Assembly: GCA_017501025.1 (NCBI GenBank)
Contig: JAFVXS010000111.1
Coordinates: forward strand, 1-5,164
Direction of reading: 5' to 3'
From: Alistipes sp.
Lineage (GTDB): Bacteria; Bacteroidota; Bacteroidia; Bacteroidales; Rikenellaceae
DNA: 5,164 nucleotides
In this document: positions 1 to 5,164 of the stretch, one piece after another
How the letters are laid out: every line of letters begins with the position of its first letter
Position numbering within the stretch: the first letter of the stretch is position 1
Made by a program: the position numbers and the translations under genes
Notes under the pieces: generated by a model
The model's input: only the letters and a program-made list of their open reading frames with translations
Told to the model about the DNA's origin: nothing
Database searches by the model: none

Positions 1-1433
1 CACAGAACCCCGCAGGTTTGGGAATGTACCGCAACAACGAGATTACGCTGACCCCATCGATGTCGTTCAGTCGCTCGACAAACTCGGTTGCGGCGTGGGA
101 GAAGAACTCCGCCAACAAATTTGCTCTGGGAAATATCGGCATTGTACTGAAACTACGCGAGAGTTCCAAAGGTGTGACAGCAATAAATCTCGGCTTCGGA
201 TATACCCGTACTGCCGATTTCAACTACTCGATATCCTATATGGCAAGCAGAGGTTTCGGCTCGTCGTCGATTGCCGATGTCTATGCAAAGCAGCTCGCAG
301 CCAACGGCATCACATCGAACCAACTCCAAAACAACTACGACGAGTATAACGACTTCCGTTGGGGAGTTATCGACCCATCGAATTGGGGTGCTGTACTCGC
401 CTATCAGGGAGGTCTTGTCGGTGATGGAACGGGCAGCTGGAAACGCGATATGATTTCGAACGCCGCCGCCGTGCAGGAGTTTTCCACAATACGCAGTAGT
501 GGCTCATCGGGCGAGTATAACATCTCGTTAGGTCTGAATATCAATAGCAAAATCTACGTCGGAGCATCGATTGGCATACCGATTCTCTCCATTAGTCGCG
601 ATATCTACTATGGCGAGCAATACACCTACGAAACAAAACCGGCGTTGGACTATCGTATGACCCACTTTAACTACGACCAGCAGACCCGCATAAAGGGTAC
701 GGGCTTCAACTTCAAGTTGGGTGTCATATACTCACCTATCAAGAATTTGCGACTCGGTTTTGCAATCCACACTCCTACGTTCTACTCGATGACCTACAAG
801 TATCGGGCAGGTCTTACATCGGAGGTCTTTGCCGAGAACAATGTCGATGGTTATGAACTCAACAGCAAGGGCTTTATTGACCCACCGCTGTCGTCCCTCA
901 CATCTACATTGGTCGATGATGGCGGCTACTCGTGGAAGTATATAACCCCTACACGAATGATGTTTGGTGCATCGTATATCTTTGCAAAGAGAGTGGCAGT
1001 ATCGGTCGATTACGAGCGTGATTGGTACAACGGCATCCGCGTAAAGAACTCGCCATACGGCAAACACCTATACGACAACTACTTCCGCGAATCGTTCAAG
1101 GGTTCGAACGAGTTGAGAGTCGGTGTTGAATGTCGTGTAATTCCGCAAGTTGCACTGCGTATGGGTTACGGATTGTGGAGTGGAGCCCTGCGTGACAGCA
1201 ACGCCATACTATCGTCGCCTGTAACACACCGCATCGACACTATGAGCGTGGGTGCAGGTATCGCCTTGGCAAAGTGGTTCAGCATCGATGTTGCGTACCA
1301 ATTCTGCAAAGAGCATCTAACCCCTTATATGGCGTACTACTACACCGACGCGACAAACGATATCGCGGCAAACATTATCGACTCAAAGATTGGCCGTCAC
1401 ACCGTTTTGATGACCCTCGGATTCAGATTTTAA
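1..1433 (+). CDS. FadL/OmpP1-type outer-membrane transport protein, 5'-partial
   Basis: Probably a beta-barrel of the FadL/TodX/OmpP1 family, which carries hydrophobic compounds across the outer membrane; the substrate cannot be read here. The frame is open to the left edge (first whole codon at base 3), so 476 residues are visible and the true start, signal peptide and N-terminal hatch are outside. An in-frame TTG at 18 is not a credible start because it cuts into the conserved segment NPAGLGMYR (visible residues 2-10), typical of Bacteroidota members of this family and related to the FadL NPAA motif. The rest is rich in alternating aromatic and polar residues, as expected for beta-strands, with no hydrophobic helices. 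It ends in LGFRF; a terminal Phe is the usual outer-membrane assembly signal. Only perhaps 40-60 residues seem missing, judged from usual family size. An intrinsic terminator follows about 50 bases after the stop. Family assignment is fairly secure, substrate unknown. Confidence 0.8.
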   Translation, partial: QNPAGLGMYRNNEITLTPSMSFSRSTNSVAAWEKNSANKFALGNIGIVLKLRESSKGVTAINLGFGYTRTADFNYSISYMASRGFGSSSIADVYAKQLAANGITSNQLQNNYDEYNDFRWGVIDPSNWGAVLAYQGGLVGDGTGSWKRDMISNAAAVQEFSTIRSSGSSGEYNISLGLNINSKIYVGASIGIPILSISRDIYYGEQYTYETKPALDYRMTHFNYDQQTRIKGTGFNFKLGVIYSPIKNLRLGFAIHTPTFYSMTYKYRAGLTSEVFAENNVDGYELNSKGFIDPPLSSLTSTLVDDGGYSWKYITPTRMMFGASYIFAKRVAVSVDYERDWYNGIRVKNSPYGKHLYDNYFRESFKGSNELRVGVECRVIPQVALRMGYGLWSGALRDSNAILSSPVTHRIDTMSVGAGIALAKWFSIDVAYQFCKEHLTPYMAYYYTDATNDIAANIIDSKIGRHTVLMTLGFRF

Positions 1434-1485
1434 CCGACATCGACACCTTTTTGGTCGGTAAGTCGCAGATATTCACAAAAAATAG

Positions 1486-1517
1486 TTACCTTTGCACCTC
1501 GCAGAGGTAATTTTTTT
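1486..1517 (+). terminator. Intrinsic terminator after the FadL-like gene
   Basis: Arms TTACCTTTGC (1486-1495) and GCAGAGGTAA (1501-1510) pair over 10 positions, with one G-U pair (T1492/G1504) and a five-base loop ACCTC, followed directly by seven T (1511-1517). An A run at 1477-1482 precedes it, so the structure may also act weakly on the other strand. It would end transcription coming from the outer-membrane protein gene before proS. The 5' arm contains the candidate -7 element of proS. The stem is only moderately GC-rich, so efficiency is uncertain. Confidence 0.65.
1487..1494 (+). promoter_or_regulatory. Candidate proS promoter -7 element, TACCTTTG
   Basis: TACCTTTG is an exact match to the Bacteroidota -7 consensus TAnnTTTG and lies 76 bases before the proS ATG. 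No TTG is present at the expected distance upstream; the nearest (1451-1453) is 33 bases away, so the -33 element is poor. Transcription would be expected to begin a few bases after G1494, around 1499-1502, giving a leader of about 70 bases. The same bases form part of a terminator stem. Confidence 0.55.
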
Positions 1518-1570
1518 GAGCCTCACTATACAACACCGAAATATCAGAAACAGAATAATTATAGAAAACT

Positions 1571-3055
1571 ATGGCAGTTGAGTTGAAAGATTTAACCAAG
1601 TCGGAGGAGAACTACTCGCAGTGGTACAACGACCTTGTCGTAAAGGCGGGACTTGCCGAAAATTCGGCAGTACGCGGCTGTATGGTAATCAAACCTTACG
1701 GCTATGCAATTTGGGAGAAGATGCACGAGGTGCTCGACAAGATGTTCAAAGAGACAGGACACCAAAACGCATACTTCCCTCTCTTCATCCCTAAATCGTT
1801 CTTTTCGCGTGAGGCGAGCCACGTCGAGGGCTTCGCAAAAGAGTGTGCCGTTGTGACACACTACCGACTGAAAAATGACGAGAGCGGCAAAGGCATCGTT
1901 GTCGATGAGGATGCTCGTTTGGAGGAGGAGCTGATTGTTCGCCCTACTTCGGAGACCATCATCTGGAACACCTACAAGAATTGGATTACATCGTATCGCG
2001 ACCTGCCTATTTTGTGCAATCAGTGGGCAAATGTTGTTCGTTGGGAGATGCGTACACGTCTGTTCCTCCGTACTGCCGAGTTCCTCTGGCAGGAGGGTCA
2101 CACCGCTCACGAAACTCGCGAAGAGGCTATTGCCGAGTCCGAAAAGATGATTAACGTCTATAAGAAGTTTGCCGAGGAGTGGATGTGCGTACCTGTTGTT
2201 GTAGGTCACAAGTCGCCAAACGAACGCTTTGCGGGTGCAGAGGATACCCTCACCATCGAGGCTCTGATGCAGGATGGCAAAGCGTTGCAGAGCGGAACTT
2301 CGCACTTCCTCGGACAGAATTTCGCCAAGGCTTTCGACGTGAAGTATGCTACACGCGAGGGCAAACTCGAATATGTATGGGCAACATCGTGGGGTGTTTC
2401 GACTCGTCTGATGGGTGCTTTGATTATGGCTCACTCGGATAACAACGGTCTGGTTTTGCCTCCACGTTTGGCTCCTATTCAGGTGGTTATGGTGCCTATC
2501 TACAAGGGCGAAGAGCAGTTGGCAGTGGCTCGCGAGCGTATGAACGCCATCGCCGACGAGTTGAAGGCACGCGGTATTCGTGTAAAGGTCGATGACCGCG
2601 ACAATGTTCGTGCAGGATTTAAGTTTGCCGAGTATGAGTTGAAGGGCGTGCCTGTACGTTTGGCTCTCGGACAACGCGATATCGAGAACGGCACTATCGA
2701 GTTGGCTCGACGTGACACACTTACGAAAGAGACCGTATCGCAGGAGGGCATCGTAGAGCGTATTGTTGCTCTGATGGACGAGATTCAGCAGAATATCTTC
2801 CAGAAGGCTCTCGACTATCGCAACTCGATGATTACGAAGGTCGATACGTGGGATGAGTTTGTCGAGGTTCTCAACACCAAAGGAGGCTTTATCTCGGCAC
2901 ACTGGGATGGCACGGTCGAGACCGAGGTGGCAATCAAAGAGGCTACCAAAGCGACTATCCGCTGCATCCCTGTCGATGCAGTCGAGGAGGAGGGCAAGTG
3001 CGTATTTACGGGCAAACCATCGCACCGCCGAGTGCTCTTTGCAAAGAGTTATTAA
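1571..3055 (+). CDS. proS: Prolyl-tRNA synthetase (class II, archaeal/eukaryal-like short type)
   Basis: Charges tRNA-Pro with proline in the cytoplasm, using ATP. The 494 residues fit the short ProRS type that lacks the editing insertion between motifs 2 and 3. Visible landmarks: motif 1 region about 34-72 (GCMVIKPYGYAIWEKM, then YFPLFIPKSFF); RPTSE at 124-128; motif 2 at 157-180, including RTAEFLWQEGHTAH; the GTSHFLGQNFAKAF loop at 242-255; motif 3 at 276-300 with Arg279 and GLVLPPRLAP; anticodon-binding domain about 302-400; the family-specific C-terminal domain about 415-494, ending in Tyr494. The C-terminal domain keeps Cys465 and Cys477, but the residues after Cys477 are FTG rather than a second Cys, so a full four-Cys zinc site is unlikely. 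The ATG at 1571 gives the usual N-terminus; it has an A-rich upstream context and no Shine-Dalgarno. The gene appears monocistronic, with its own promoter and a strong terminator. Confidence 0.98.
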   Translation: MAVELKDLTKSEENYSQWYNDLVVKAGLAENSAVRGCMVIKPYGYAIWEKMHEVLDKMFKETGHQNAYFPLFIPKSFFSREASHVEGFAKECAVVTHYRLKNDESGKGIVVDEDARLEEELIVRPTSETIIWNTYKNWITSYRDLPILCNQWANVVRWEMRTRLFLRTAEFLWQEGHTAHETREEAIAESEKMINVYKKFAEEWMCVPVVVGHKSPNERFAGAEDTLTIEALMQDGKALQSGTSHFLGQNFAKAFDVKYATREGKLEYVWATSWGVSTRLMGALIMAHSDNNGLVLPPRLAPIQVVMVPIYKGEEQLAVARERMNAIADELKARGIRVKVDDRDNVRAGFKFAEYELKGVPVRLALGQRDIENGTIELARRDTLTKETVSQEGIVERIVALMDEIQQNIFQKALDYRNSMITKVDTWDEFVEVLNTKGGFISAHWDGTVETEVAIKEATKATIRCIPVDAVEEEGKCVFTGKPSHRRVLFAKSY

Positions 3056-3092
3056 GCACATCGTTTCCCTGCAAATGGGGCGAATACGACAG

Positions 3093-3123
3093 AAAAGGGC
3101 AGGTTTTTCACCTGTCCTTTTTT
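3093..3123 (+). terminator. Strong intrinsic terminator of proS
   Basis: AAAAGGGCAGGT (3093-3104) pairs with ACCTGTCCTTTT (3110-3121), 12 positions with one G-U pair (G3099/T3115) and a five-base loop. The T run continues to 3123 and, after CC, again at 3126-3129. It sits 38 bases after the proS stop and should separate proS from the sigma factor gene. Confidence 0.92.
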
Positions 3124-3245
3124 CCTTTTCACCCTCCAATCCGCAACAAGCCCGAAACATCTAAAACCTCGCTCACACAGATATTTAGGCACGATTATTG
3201 CAAATAACAGCGACGAAGTTAAAAAGTTACCGCGATTTGGGAAAT

Positions 3246-3276
3246 TTGGTTATATCGAAAATAGTTCGTACCTTGC
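3246..3276 (+). promoter_or_regulatory. Candidate promoter of the sigma factor gene
   Basis: TTG (3246-3248), a 20-base spacer, then TACCTTGC (3269-3276). Spacing fits the Bacteroidota housekeeping promoter, but the -7 element departs from TAnnTTTG (it reads as if one T were missing). The nine bases AAAATAGTT (3258-3266) just upstream are identical to those at the proS -7 element (1479-1487). The predicted transcript would carry a leader of roughly 105 bases. Confidence 0.5.
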
Positions 3277-3376
3277 AACAGCAAACGGCAGAGACCGTAT
3301 GCCGAAATATTGTAAAATTCATTAAAACCGAGATTGCCTATTGAAGTAATTCTACCCTTTTGAAACTTTATTAAAG

Positions 3377-3383
3377 AAAGGAG
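3377..3383 (+). promoter_or_regulatory. Canonical Shine-Dalgarno of the sigma factor gene
   Basis: AAAGGAG lies six bases before the ATG at 3390, close to the ideal position. This fixes the start codon. It stands out because the other starts in the window have no such site, and Bacteroidota mRNAs generally lack them. Confidence 0.8.
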
Positions 3384-3389
3384 AATACT

Positions 3390-3974
3390 ATGAACGTACA
3401 GAAATTAAGTGACCAAGCGTTGCTTGATTCCTATATGCAGGGCGATCGGAGTGCAATCTCCACTCTTATCGAAAAATACAACCAGCGTGTTCGCGACTAT
3501 ATCCGTATGATGGTCAAGGATGCGGAGTTGGCTGACGACCTTTTGCAGGAGGTGCTTATCAAGGCAGTTCGTGTGATTGACGAGGGTCGTTATACCGACA
3601 ACGGCAAGTTTTTGTCGTGGTTGATGCGTATCGCCCACAATCAGGTAATCGACCACTTCCGTGCGAAGTCGAACGTACAGCACGTCAGCGAATCGAGCAG
3701 TGGCTACAACATACTCGGAACAATGGCATATTCGAGCGGCAACGTCGAGGATGAGATGGTCGTAGAGCAGACCCACGCCCAACTTCGAAAGTTGGTAGAG
3801 TTGCTGCCTGACGAGCAGCGTGAGGTGGTGATGTTGCGATACTATTCCGAATTGAGCTTCAAGGAGATAGCCGAGCAGACAGGCGTAAGCATAAACACTG
3901 CTCTCGGACGTATGCGATACGCTCTGATAAACCTCCGAAAGATGATGGCAGAAAAAAATATTGCCCTCTGCTAA
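3390..3974 (+). CDS. ECF-type RNA polymerase sigma factor (sigma-70 family)
   Basis: Directs RNA polymerase to a specific promoter set; regulon unknown. The 194 residues contain only sigma regions 2 and 4, the ECF arrangement. Region 2 spans about 8-92: acidic ADDLLQEVLIKA (48-59) in the region 2.2 core-binding helix, then KFLSWLMRIAHNQVIDHFR (73-91) covering regions 2.3-2.4. A linker of about 45 residues rich in Ser and Gly follows. Region 4 is about 132-186: LLPDEQREVVMLRYYSELSFKEIA ends in the first helix of the helix-turn-helix, and GVSINTALGRMRYAL (165-179) is the recognition helix. The start is fixed by a strong Shine-Dalgarno. No recognisable anti-sigma gene lies beside it: proS is upstream, and downstream come a possible 41-residue ORF and bamD. 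It resembles conserved stand-alone sigma factors of Bacteroidales rather than the FecI type paired with FecR and SusC. Its stop is in frame with the downstream short ORF. Confidence 0.93.
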   Translation: MNVQKLSDQALLDSYMQGDRSAISTLIEKYNQRVRDYIRMMVKDAELADDLLQEVLIKAVRVIDEGRYTDNGKFLSWLMRIAHNQVIDHFRAKSNVQHVSESSSGYNILGTMAYSSGNVEDEMVVEQTHAQLRKLVELLPDEQREVVMLRYYSELSFKEIAEQTGVSINTALGRMRYALINLRKMMAEKNIALC

Positions 3975-3997
3975 AATTCGCACAATATCGAGGCAAC

Positions 3998-4020
3998 GTT
4001 TTGCGTTATTTTTGCAAAAC
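3998..4020. repeat. Inverted repeat around a -7 element
   Basis: GTTTTGC (3998-4004) and GCAAAAC (4014-4020) are perfect 7-base inverted copies separated by nine bases. There is no T run on either side, so it is not a normal intrinsic terminator. It overlaps the TATTTTTG element, so it could be an operator, or simply a by-product of the TTTGCAAAA sequence. Confidence 0.5.
4007..4014 (+). promoter_or_regulatory. Candidate -7 element, TATTTTTG, of the short unit
   Basis: Exact match to TAnnTTTG, 33 bases after the sigma factor stop and 38 bases before the short ORF. No TTG at the expected -33 position was found. If active, transcription from about 4020 to the terminator near 4213 would give an RNA of roughly 190 bases. 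Confidence 0.4.
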
Positions 4021-4052
4021 AGACAAAAAAACAACCATCAAAGCGTTTGCCT

Positions 4053-4178
4053 ATGGAACAAATCGACCTCGAAAAATGTACGGATTATGAACTGCTTTTG
4101 AACCACATTGTCTGCGAAAATCACGAACTTCTGATGTTGGATTCGCTACTATGTGACACACTAAAATCTTTTTCTTAA
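4053..4178 (+). CDS. Possible small acidic Cys/His-containing protein, 41 residues
   Basis: ATG at 4053 to TAA at 4176-4178. Not recognised. The product begins MEQIDLEKCTDYELLLNHIV; it is acidic (nine Asp/Glu against two Lys), Leu-rich in the second half, and has Cys9, His18, Cys21, His24 and Cys34. The spacing H-x2-C-x2-H at 18-24 could bind a metal but does not match the Hx3Cx2C motif of zinc-containing anti-sigma factors. There is no signal peptide, membrane segment or clear Shine-Dalgarno. In favour: a -7 element upstream and a strong terminator that starts in its stop codon. Against: 41 open codons can occur by chance, and CTA leucine codons are used three times. The frame is shared with the sigma factor, with only TAA at 3972 between them. 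It could instead be part of a small RNA. Confidence 0.45.
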   Translation: MEQIDLEKCTDYELLLNHIVCENHELLMLDSLLCDTLKSFS

Positions 4179-4213
4179 AATCGAACCGTTGCCGAGCAGC
4201 GGTTTGATTTTTT
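4177..4213 (+). terminator. Long intrinsic terminator before bamD
   Basis: The arm from A4177 to C4192 pairs with G4196 to T4211 over 16 positions, including two G-U pairs (G4183/T4205 and T4189/G4199), with a three-base loop CGA. The distal arm ends in a T run reaching 4213. The first two bases of the stem, A4177 and A4178, are the last two bases of the short ORF's stop codon. It would end transcripts from the sigma factor gene or the short unit before bamD. Confidence 0.92.
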
Positions 4214-4243
4214 ATAAAAAATCACGAGATATCACGTTATTAT

Positions 4244-4274
4244 TTGTTTTTTGATTAAAAGTTAATTAACTTTG
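4244..4274 (+). promoter_or_regulatory. bamD promoter: TTG - 20 bases - TAACTTTG
   Basis: TTG at 4244-4246 and TAACTTTG at 4267-4274, spaced by 20 bases, match the Bacteroidota housekeeping promoter at both elements, the best match in the window. The region between is very AT-rich. Transcription would be expected to begin near 4279-4282, just before or at the first possible bamD ATG (4283). Confidence 0.72.
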
Positions 4275-4303
4275 CAGATTATATGCCGATAAAAACTATT
4301 TCG

Positions 4304-5122
4304 ATGAAACGAATCGCTATAAATCTGATACTGACAGCCACCGTGCTTATGTTCACGCTTTCGTGTGCGGGTCTGGGTCAAATCGCCAAGAGCGGCGACC
4401 CCGAGTTGATGTATTCGACCGCAATGCGTCTGTATAAGGCCGAGAAGTGGAACCGTGCAGCAAACCTCTTCGATGCCTGCTATGGCTACTATATAGGCTC
4501 CGAGCGTGAGGACTCTATCGCCTTCTTCGCAGCACGCAGCAAATTCAAGCACCGCGACTATCACGACGCTTCGACAGGCTTTGACGAGTTCCGTCGTCGC
4601 TTCGGCCGCAGCGTCTTCATCGAGGATGCCGAGGGTATGTATGCCTTGTGCCAATACTACCTCTCGCCACCACCAACCCGCGACCAGACCAATACGGCAC
4701 AGGCTATCGTATCGCTCACCGACTTCATCGAGCGTTATCCAAATTCGGAGCGTTGTGCTGCTTTCCGCGAGATTATCGAGGAGCTGACACAGCGTCTGCA
4801 CGACAAGAATTTCTACAACGCCTACACATATTTCAAAATTCGTCGCTACAAATCGGCAGTTATCGCATTCAAAAACGCACTGAAAAACTACGATAATTCG
4901 ACTCACCGCGAGAGTATTATGTACTACATCGTGGTATCGAACTTCCGATTGGCAGAGAATTCGGTCGTAACCAAACAGGCCGACCGATATCTGGCAACTC
5001 TCGACTCGTACTACACCTTCATTGAGGAGTATCCCGAATCGAAGTATAAGCGCGAGTTGGACCGATATGCAAAAGCGGCAAAGGACTTTATCGACAAAAA
5101 CAAAACAGATAACAATAAGTAA
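4304..5122 (+). CDS. bamD: BamD, outer-membrane protein assembly lipoprotein
   Basis: Periplasmic lipoprotein of the BAM complex, which with BamA folds beta-barrels into the outer membrane. From ATG 4304 it has 272 residues: a basic-hydrophobic signal peptide (MKRIAINLILTATVLMFTLS) and lipid-attachment Cys21 in TLSC, an acceptable lipobox for this phylum. TPR-like helical pairs follow (about 34-66, 72-102, 107-145, 168-196, 203-243). SPPPTRDQTNTAQAI (121-135) followed by DFIERYPNSE (140-149) is the clearest BamD signature. The highly charged C-terminus ends DKNKTDNNK. An in-frame ATG at 4283 would add seven residues (MPIKTIS), but it falls almost at the predicted transcription start, and 4304 gives a standard signal peptide, so 4304 is preferred. 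No Shine-Dalgarno is evident. A probable rpoZ begins two bases after the stop, suggesting one operon. Confidence 0.9.
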   Translation: MKRIAINLILTATVLMFTLSCAGLGQIAKSGDPELMYSTAMRLYKAEKWNRAANLFDACYGYYIGSEREDSIAFFAARSKFKHRDYHDASTGFDEFRRRFGRSVFIEDAEGMYALCQYYLSPPPTRDQTNTAQAIVSLTDFIERYPNSERCAAFREIIEELTQRLHDKNFYNAYTYFKIRRYKSAVIAFKNALKNYDNSTHRESIMYYIVVSNFRLAENSVVTKQADRYLATLDSYYTFIEEYPESKYKRELDRYAKAAKDFIDKNKTDNNK

Positions 5123-5124
5123 GG

Positions 5125-5164
5125 ATGGAAATCAAGAAGAACATTCCCAACAACACCGTAACCC
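5125..5164 (+). CDS. rpoZ: Probable RNA polymerase omega subunit, 3'-partial
   Basis: Only 13 codons are visible, giving MEIKKNIPNNTVT before the window ends. The sequence and position resemble the start of Bacteroidota omega (RpoZ/RpoK-like) proteins, which typically begin with a short Lys/Asn-rich segment followed by NTVTRD, and which lie directly after bamD in this phylum. Omega helps assemble and stabilise RNA polymerase. Only GG separates it from the bamD stop, so translational coupling is likely. So little sequence is visible that the call rests heavily on gene order. Confidence 0.6.
   Translation, partial: MEIKKNIPNNTVT

Larger units (their letters stand above)
3056..3389 (+). other. 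334-base intergenic region between proS and the sigma factor gene
   Basis: No convincing gene. It holds the proS terminator (3093-3123), an AT-rich stretch with a short inverted repeat TTATT-GCA-AATAA (3195-3207), two TTTGG copies nine bases apart (3236-3240 and 3245-3249, the second serving as the -33 candidate), the candidate promoter, and about 100 bases of AT-rich leader ahead of the sigma factor. The only ATG-started frame noted in the leader is eight codons (3299-3325), too short to support. No riboswitch fold was recognised. Confidence 0.7.

Noticed and set aside
18..20. TTG as the start of the outer-membrane protein gene
   Set aside because: The frame is open to the window edge, and the conserved NPAGLGMY segment straddles this TTG, so it is an internal Leu codon and the gene is truncated by the window.
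1433..1459. Inverted repeat ACCGAC (1433-1438) / GTCGGT (1454-1459) as a terminator
   Set aside because: Only six pairs with a 15-base loop and no following T run. The hairpin at 1486-1517 is a much better terminator.
1592..3160. Open frame of 522 codons on the minus strand opposite proS
   Set aside because: It lies almost wholly antisense to an unmistakable proS and its product shows no recognisable domain. Codon bias of proS (for example few codons that give antisense stops) explains its length.
3195..3207. TTATT-GCA-AATAA palindrome as an operator
   Set aside because: Short and entirely AT-rich at the arms in an AT-rich gap, about 40 bases upstream of the -33 candidate; easily due to chance.
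3299..3325. Eight-codon frame (MPKYCKIH) in the sigma factor leader as a regulatory leader peptide
   Set aside because: Too short to distinguish from chance, with no Shine-Dalgarno, no run of a regulatory codon and no visible attenuator hairpin after it.
3405..4034. 209-codon minus-strand frame opposite the sigma factor gene
   Set aside because: Antisense shadow of a gene with clear sigma region 2 and 4 motifs; its product resembles nothing known.
4053..4178. Short ORF as a classical zinc-containing anti-sigma factor
   Set aside because: The Hx3Cx2C motif is absent (spacing is H-x2-C-x2-H), and 41 residues is far too short for such a domain.
4262..4906. 214-codon minus-strand frame opposite bamD
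   Set aside because: Antisense to bamD and running into the bamD promoter; no recognisable domain or promoter of its own.

Overview
The window looks like chromosomal housekeeping DNA from a member of the Bacteroidota, most likely the order Bacteroidales. Three things point there: promoter elements of the Bacteroidota housekeeping-sigma type (TAnnTTTG at -7, and TTG about 20 bases upstream at -33 in two cases), mostly A-rich start contexts without Shine-Dalgarno sequences, and the protein types themselves (a FadL-like NPAG/MYR outer-membrane protein, the short type of prolyl-tRNA synthetase, and a Bacteroidota BamD followed by the apparent start of the RNA polymerase omega gene). A Rikenellaceae/Alistipes-like source is a guess from the feel of the protein sequences, not shown by the data.

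All genes read on the + strand. From left to right: (1) the 3' part of a FadL/OmpP1-type outer-membrane beta-barrel gene whose beginning lies left of the window; (2) an intrinsic terminator whose stem contains a -7 promoter element, followed by proS; (3) a strong terminator after proS and about 270 bases of promoter and leader; (4) a stand-alone ECF-type sigma factor with an unusually good Shine-Dalgarno sequence; (5) a short unit with its own -7 element, a possible 41-codon Cys/His-containing ORF, and a long hairpin terminator that begins in that ORF's stop codon; (6) a clear promoter and bamD, with the first 13 codons of a probable rpoZ starting two bases after the bamD stop, which suggests one operon.

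The genes appear to form separate transcription units: each of the first three junctions has an intrinsic terminator and a candidate promoter. The shared theme is core physiology: translation (proS), transcription (sigma factor, omega) and outer-membrane biogenesis and transport (BamD, FadL-like barrel). No mobile elements, CRISPR arrays, tRNAs or rRNAs are visible.

No clearly new multi-gene system is present. The parts most worth a second look are the short unit at about 4007-4213 (small protein, small RNA, or translation-controlled terminator ahead of bamD), the terminator/promoter overlap ahead of proS, and the orphan sigma factor with a canonical Shine-Dalgarno in a lineage that mostly does without one.
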